NCBI GenBank assembly: GCA_963931865.1 | Contig: OZ007514.1 | Coordinates: 5,434,646 to 5,498,645, forward strand | Source of the DNA: Axinella damicornis | Taxonomy: Eukaryota > Porifera > Demospongiae > Axinellida > Axinellidae | Reading direction: 5' to 3' | Length of the DNA: 64,000 bases | Shown: piece after piece, positions 59,101-64,000 of the stretch | Position numbering within the stretch: position 1 is the stretch's first letter | Layout of the letters: each line of letters begins with the position of its first letter | Notes under the pieces: model-generated | Databases searched by the model: none | What the model saw: the letters and a program-made list of their open reading frames with translations, nothing else | What the model was told of the DNA's origin: nothing | Made by a program: the position numbers and the translations under genes

Positions 59101-62100
59101 ATAGCATTTGTTGCATTGAGTAGCTAGCTAGTCCCTTGCAATTGCATGCGCAATGACTTGTATGAAGAAGATCAAATCATGTCAATGCTACACCAATCAA
59201 GGCAGTCAGTCTGACCAAGAATGCATGGTCTTGGAACCAGAGGGCCTGCTAGAGAGATGTAGCTACACCATCAGATACAGTAGCCCTGCAAGGACTACAC
59301 AGCAATTTACTGAACCAGTATGGCAGTAAGTAAACACTTGCAGGGCCTGCTAGAGAGATTAGTGCATGCACACCATGTTAAGTATATAACGCTGCAGAGC
59401 AAAAGTCAATTTTGATGCTGTCACATAATATAATTATACCTTTTGGCAAGTATTGTTTGGCCATTGCTGCTGCTTTCTCCTCTCCATTCCTGTAAAGTGC
59501 CCAGGCTAGCAGTTCCCAGGAGGCGTGAGGATCAGTGTTGACCCAGTATGCTCCCAGTGCACAACTCTTCTCTGATTCAGTGCAAGGCTGCCGCTTGATT
59601 TCAGCTATCTTGGAGGCTGGGATATTATGCCAACATCCCACCCCCTTCCAGTCTCCAACTTCTCTCATCACCTTCATCACATTCTCCACAGTGAGGGTGG
59701 CGTCTGAGGGAGACATGACAACAGCAAATATGCATTCATTCCAGTCCATCAGCTAATCCACCCATCCCAAGTCAGCATGAACACTTTGGTTCCCCATACT
59801 TGTGGGTAACAATTAATCTTGTAGTTGAATAAGCAGCAAATGAGACTACTTCCGTACTGTATGTGTGGCTATGCACATGTTGAGTACAGGGCAAGCCATG
59901 ATTTATATAGCTATGAGTTTATGAGGCAGGACTGACACTGTACAAGAATGTGGATCAGAGTGATATATGACCTAGAGTAAAACATATGCCGATAGATTAT
60001 CACAAATCTGTGGCAACTGGCTCCCCAAGAATGGCACCCAAGTATTGTTTCCAGTTTGGCTAGATCTAGAGGCAAAGGTGGCAACTATCCATATTCAATC
60101 AACGATCAGACGAAGACATCCCTTTTGAGAAATGATTGCTAATTAGCTATGTATTTCCTGCACAGGTGATATACATAGTTGCACCGACTCCTCTCCTCAC
60201 TAACGGACAATAATTGTAACGACAGCTTTGTTTCCCAATATGTGCCTCTCAGTACGATGTTCAATATTTGGGTGAACATTCATCAGTTACCAAAACAAAT
60301 TTTGTTTCAAGCATGTGTTCGATAATTTATAGGAAAAACTGGAGAGAGTCAAACAAGTGCATGTATGAATGGCCACAAAAACTTTGGAAGTCATTATGGT
60401 ACTGGTATTGTGTAGTTCTGGTATTGTGTAGTTCTGGCATTACTTTGCCCTTCAGTGCATGGCCAGAGTGGAATTCTCACTGTGTGTATCAGTGCATATA
60501 GGAATGTTGATTCCGTCCTTACTCTACCTGGAATGGGTTCAGCATAGTGTCGGATTGTATCAGCAATTCCAGTCTCATTTGCACGATCCAATTCATAAAT
60601 GATCCTCCTCCAGGATAGTCCCTCATTCCACTTCCCATCGCCCTGCACCCAGTACTCCACCACAGCACGAAGACGATTTTCAGCAGGTTGGAATCGGTGT
60701 ACATCATACAGTTTGGGGCAGAACAAAGTGGTCTCCCCACCAATGGTACGTAAATCCCTAGGGAAAATATTCTCTCCAAGACTTCTCCAGTTTGCTCCCT
60801 GCACAGCAGTCAGGATGGCATCCACTGTGAGGGGTGGAGCTGAATTCGAGAGAAAAGAACAGCCATGTTCAATCTTTTATGCATCCTTTCAATATACTGC
60901 AACATACAAATTTTATGCATCCTTTCATTATACTGCAACATACAAACTGCTAGCTCCAGCTTTTCGTCACTTACAGTACATGGGAGAGCCTGGGAACGAT
61001 CGAGGCTAACAAACTGCAGTACTTCACTGTTACTGCTAACTCTGCGTGGCTATAAAGTATACTAAAAGCCACACCCAAAAAGGATGCAATCGTGATCAAT
61101 GGTGACAAAAGTAGCTACAAGAGCATACGGCATGCACCTATTCTGATGGCAATAGGATCCCTAAACTCATGCAATCAATGCCATGTGTTGGGAATATGTA
61201 TTACGGTAAAACACCTAGTATTAAATTCCCCATATACCGTAGGTAAACTTTTATGGCTTATGGGGGCTCATGATGACATTTCCAATCATTGGTTGGTAAA
61301 GAGTTAATTAATACCTTAGCATGGAATAGTAAGGTGCGCTTAATTGCCAGAGTTTATGGTAATTCACTGCGCAAAATACTCAGCAATTAAAAGTAACCCA
61401 TAGAGTGGTTACTCTGGTTTCAGTGAACTCCATGCAATGCAGCAGCACTCAGGTAACACTAGCAGATGATGCATTTTACATTCTTGGTTAATGAACCAAA
61501 CAATGGATATATACACTAACAGATGGATGCATAACTAGCTGACTATGGGAGTACCAGCTAGTATAGACAAGCGTCTGCCTTGCTTCTACAGAAAGGTTTG
61601 TTCTTTTATGAAGCGTCGCTGCGTGATGGAGTGACTTTTTGGAATGGTGGATGATAGCAGATATAGTTTATCAGTGTTGCAGTTTGCATAGCAAGAGATC
61701 TTTGTTGATTAACTGATACTGGCAGCAATGAATGACGAAATAGCTAGTCCTCAAAGCGAGGTGAGTACTACCTACAGATGACTGATTGAGCTTTCTGTGA
61801 TCTAATAATTTCCCAGCCCTTGTACATGTAGCTAAGAAATCCCTTTTTGCAGGTGCGCAAGGGATACTACCTCACATCTCAGGAAGAACCACAAGTTGTA
61901 TCAGTGTTGTTACAGTTACATGAGTTGTAAACCTGATCTTGCTTGTAATAAGGTATTAGATAATATTAAAATAGTTCAGTGTACAGCAACATAGGTGCAC
62001 TTCAGCCTCGTTCGATTCCCAGTCCCACGCCCATCTGGCTTTTCAGCGCTTGCATACGGTAAAGCGAGCAACCAAAAGTTGGGCGTCGGACTGGGAACGA

Positions 62101-62925
62101 GGCTAGGTGCACTTTTGTATGTGTTTGTGGAAGAGGGTGTTGGTCATTGCTGTCATTGTTCAGCATATTATGTCATCGGTGACTTTTGTCACATTATTGC
62201 ACCGTAAGACTTCAGCTTAGGCCATCTGTCCGCACCTGAGTTCATGGAAATACACACGGTGACAGCTTGAGATCACAAGTTCATCAACCTATAGGTAGTA
62301 CTCAATTCACTTTGAGGACTATTCCATCGGTCGTCATTCATTACTGTCAGTATATCACTTATAATAGTCAGTGACTATAGATACCACAACAGGATCAGGT
62401 AGCTGAAATCAACAGTATAAATGATACAGTAAAGATGGTATGACACCTTAAGACCATGTCGAAATTAAATGGAAGAGCCCATTAGGTGATGAAGCTTAAG
62501 CCATATTAGTTTCATTCCTACACCAGTAGAAAAATGAGCTGGAGTGGTCTGGTGATCAACAATCTCAGCGCTAGGACAGATTCACAGCAACATTTATGCC
62601 ATCACTGTGTTGAGGATGGAAAGAATGCCTTGTTGGCCAACCACCTATAGAGCTACTGTATTTTGCCATGAAGTCATCTTTCTGAAATGCGTAGAAGACG
62701 GAAGTATGGAGCAGTGACTGCGTTCTCAAGTTCTGAAACTAAGTGTGCGCTCATGCTTGATTGCATGCCTTCGAGACCCGGGGAACCAAAGTAGCTAGCT
62801 CTCAATTGATATGACTCGTGCCTAGATCATGCTATAGACGCAATTTTGCATCTACCTTTACAAGTCTTACCGGAGCCAGAAGCCTCCATGAGAGCATCAA
62901 TCTCACTTTCAATCACTCCACTCAT
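53168..62925 (-). CDS. Multi-death-domain P-loop GTPase/COR protein (ROCO-like), ten exons, 1,321 aa
   Basis: Predicted cytosolic signalling scaffold for apoptosis or innate immunity. Exons: 62871-62925, 60528-60839, 59440-59703, 58019-58282, 57450-57716, 56584-56847, 54163-56250, 53937-53996, 53762-53839, 53168-53481; the total divides exactly into 1,321 codons plus TAA. All nine introns are GT/AG and phase 1. Residues 1-19 MSGVIESEIDALMEASGSG. Five death-fold domains, one per exon, at about 19-122, 123-210, 211-298, 299-387 and 388-475 (e.g. DPTLTVDKVNEVMGEVGDWK ... DPEASWEKLAWVL). P-loop GAAGTGKS at 504-511, a ~100-residue Ser/Pro-rich insert, DTGGQPQF (659-666), THRD (747-750), then a COR-like region to about 1171. 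C-terminal death domain 1218-1321 (ERVNIIESVAPVWKDVG ... DSPDATWGDLIELL). It resembles Roc-COR-death proteins (DAPK/MFHAS class), with unusually many death domains. The start exon is the least certain part. Confidence 0.85.
58667..59087. repeat. Near-perfect 421-bp palindrome
   Basis: Arms of 210 bp around a single central base (58877), with only a few mismatches (for example near 58784 and 58828). Outer end 'agcacataccgactgtgg' and its complement. It lies in the intron between the third and fourth exons of the multi-death-domain gene; a transcript would fold into a ~200-bp duplex. Confidence 0.9.
59750..60520. other. Intron of the multi-death-domain gene, no element seen
   Basis: Contains a short tandem 'ctggtattgtgtagtt' near 60403-60432. 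Nothing else was recognised. Confidence 0.4.
60880..60960. repeat. Tandem 40-bp duplication
   Basis: 'tttatgcatcctttca.tata' plus 'ctgcaacatacaa' is repeated twice in the first intron of the multi-death-domain gene. Confidence 0.75.
61711..62356. mobile_element. Foldback element hosting a MITE
   Basis: Left 'gcaatgaatgacgaaat'...'agtcctcaaag' and right 'ctttgaggact'...'cgtcattcattactg' are inverted. The arms continue inward through 'agtactacctaca' and 'tctgtgatct'. The ATG-containing segment at 61730 is part of this arm, not an exon. The MITE at 62003-62104 is inserted inside. Confidence 0.7.
62003..62104. mobile_element. 102-bp MITE with perfect 10-bp TSD
   Basis: Termini 'cagcctcgttcgattcccag'+'tcc' and 'ggactgggaacgaggct' are inverted. 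AGGTGCACTT flanks both sides exactly (61993-62002 and 62105-62114). Member of the 'gcctcgttcccaggc' family; TSD length points to Mutator-like mobilisation. Confidence 0.85.
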
Positions 62926-62982
62926 CTTGGACAAACCCCAGGCAGCGCCGTTTCGATCCGTCGATCGACGGACGCAATCACG

Positions 62983-63036
62983 GACAATACACTACCTGGG
63001 AACCAATACACTTACGTAAGTAGTGTATTGTCCACG
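62983..63036. repeat. Short hairpin
   Basis: 'ggacaatacactac' and 'gtagtgtattgtcc' are separated by about 25 bases, just upstream of the predicted first exon of the multi-death-domain gene and possibly within its promoter or 5' UTR. Confidence 0.6.
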
Positions 63037-63129
63037 GTACAATGACGTCAAGGCTGGAATTTTATTTCGTATCGTGCAGTAACAAGTTCACAAGTCTGTG
63101 TGTATCCTGGAGATAACACCACACAGCTG

Positions 63130-63268
63130 TGCAGCAATTGACTTAAAAGTGTAAAAAAAAAATCCCATGGGTGTCTCATGGGACTGATTTAAGTCACCAG
63201 AACCATAGATTATATATTACAAAATATATAATCTATGCCAGAACCCCCATGGGAGCATTTTAAGTCAC
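63130..63268. mobile_element. Solo terminus of the CCCATGGG/GACTTAAAA foldback family
   Basis: 'gtgcagcaattgacttaaaa'+'gtgtaaaaaa' and 'tcccatgggtgtctcatggg' match the left end of the 25937-29325 element. A 28-bp AT-rich palindrome (63208-63236) replaces part of the unit. Confidence 0.75.
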
Positions 63269-63362
63269 ATCAGTTTCTTGTTTATGAAAATTTTGCTATG
63301 ATACATACATGCATACATAGCATGGATACACAGCTAGCTGAGCTAATAAGTAGTGTACCCTA

Positions 63363-64000
63363 TTACAAGGTAAAAACTGAAAGGTTATGTTTAAAGGAAG
63401 ACAGAGTAGGAGAGGATACAACATATTCAGGTAAATAATTCCAGTGAGATATAGTATTAGGTAAGAATGAATGAAAGTAAGAGTTAGTGCGTGCGAAGGG
63501 CTGGTGCAGAGAGAAGGATCTAGTGTGATGTGAAATAGTGGTGTTGGGAGTTACAAAATTAGGAGGAACATACATTAACCCCTATACATAAAACACAAAC
63601 TCAGATGCAACCTGCGCTGTTCCAGGGTTAGTAGATGCAGCCTTTTGAGAAGTTCATCGTAGCTGGAATCCCACGTTCTAGTGCACATTTTACATGCAAA
63701 TAGTTGTGTTCTTTCAAGCATCATGATGTCTTTGTGCATATACGGCGACCAGACCTGCGTGGCATACTCCAAATGTGGCCGTACGATAGAGAGATATAGT
63801 TGGCGTAATGTCTGTTCATTCGAGTGCCTGTAAAACCGTCTGTATATTAGCCCTAGAATACGTTTCGCCTTTGAGCAAATGTTATCTATGTGACTGGACC
63901 AGCACAAGTCCGACGAAATTATCAAGCCAAGATACTTGAAGGTAGGAATGTTTTGTAAGGGGGAGCCATTCAGGTGAATTGATGGGACTGGATCAATGTG
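63363..64000 (-). pseudogene. LINE reverse transcriptase C-terminal region, frameshifted, running off the window
   Basis: The minus-strand frame enters from beyond 64000 (PSIHLNGSPLQNIPTFKYLG), then LRQLYLSIVRPHLEYATQVW and LTLEQRRLHLSLCFMYR. Near 63580 a deletion of a few bases shifts the frame. It resumes as MYVPPNFVTPNTTISHHTRS and ends SSFKHNLSVFTL, stopping at 63363. Alignable throughout with the LINE at 39655-41028 (same clade, different copy). The catalytic YADD part lies outside the window. Confidence 0.85.

Noticed and set aside
61730..61930. Plus-strand two-exon gene starting MNDEIASPQSE with a GTGAGT donor
   Set aside because: The same sequence is repeated inverted at about 62300-62350, so it is the arm of a foldback element.

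Overview
The window reads as metazoan nuclear DNA, most likely from a sponge (inference). Protein genes have GT/AG introns, and most of the 64 kb is mobile-element debris: foldback/MITE elements, non-LTR retrotransposon remnants, minisatellites and very long palindromes. The gene content fits a demosponge or a similar early-branching invertebrate: a GTPase/COR protein with many death domains, an orphan YqaJ-type nuclease, and a secreted fibrinogen-like protein. Nothing looks bacterial or viral. All assignments come from reading the sequence; no database search was possible.

Layout. (1) 345-11,897 (+): a GAPDH gene in at least nine exons. Its introns hold a 35-base G run, a 0.7-kb pyrimidine tract, several inverted-repeat elements, a perfect 358-bp palindrome and a piggyBac-like MITE. 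The first ~10 codons, including the first glycines of the NAD-binding motif, cannot be found. (2) 12-25.6 kb: no convincing gene; an accumulation of TIR elements, GC-rich minisatellites and a degenerate TA-flanked DNA transposon. (3) 25.6-29.6 kb: a Mutator-like element with a perfect 9-bp target-site duplication (TSD), itself broken by a 3.4-kb foldback element with a 10-bp TSD. (4) 29,886-31,187 (+): an intronless multi-pass membrane protein. (5) 31-39 kb: foldbacks, a tRNA-derived SINE, exon-like duplicated segments, a LINE fragment and nested Mutator-like elements. (6) 39.2-42.2 kb: a TIR element filled by a LINE (reverse transcriptase) that is itself split by a piggyBac-like MITE at TTAA. 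(7) 42,313-43,422 (+): an intronless secreted or membrane-anchored fibrinogen-like protein. (8) 44-51 kb: a small basic ORF, a decayed copy of the death-domain gene tail, a LINE tail and the YqaJ-like gene. (9) 51.5-62.9 kb (-): a ten-exon gene of 1,321 codons encoding five death-fold domains, a P-loop GTPase/COR module and a C-terminal death domain, with a frameshifted tandem copy beside it. (10) 63.1-64 kb: a foldback terminus and a second LINE running off the window.

How the parts relate. GAPDH is glycolytic housekeeping. The GTPase/death-domain gene and its decaying copies suggest a locally expanding immune or cell-death signalling family; every intron of the full gene is phase 1, so death-domain exons can be duplicated without changing frame. 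The other genes show no shared pathway. The most unusual aspect is the nested transposon architecture, whose order of insertion can be read from the TSDs, and the abundance of near-zero-spacer palindromes.
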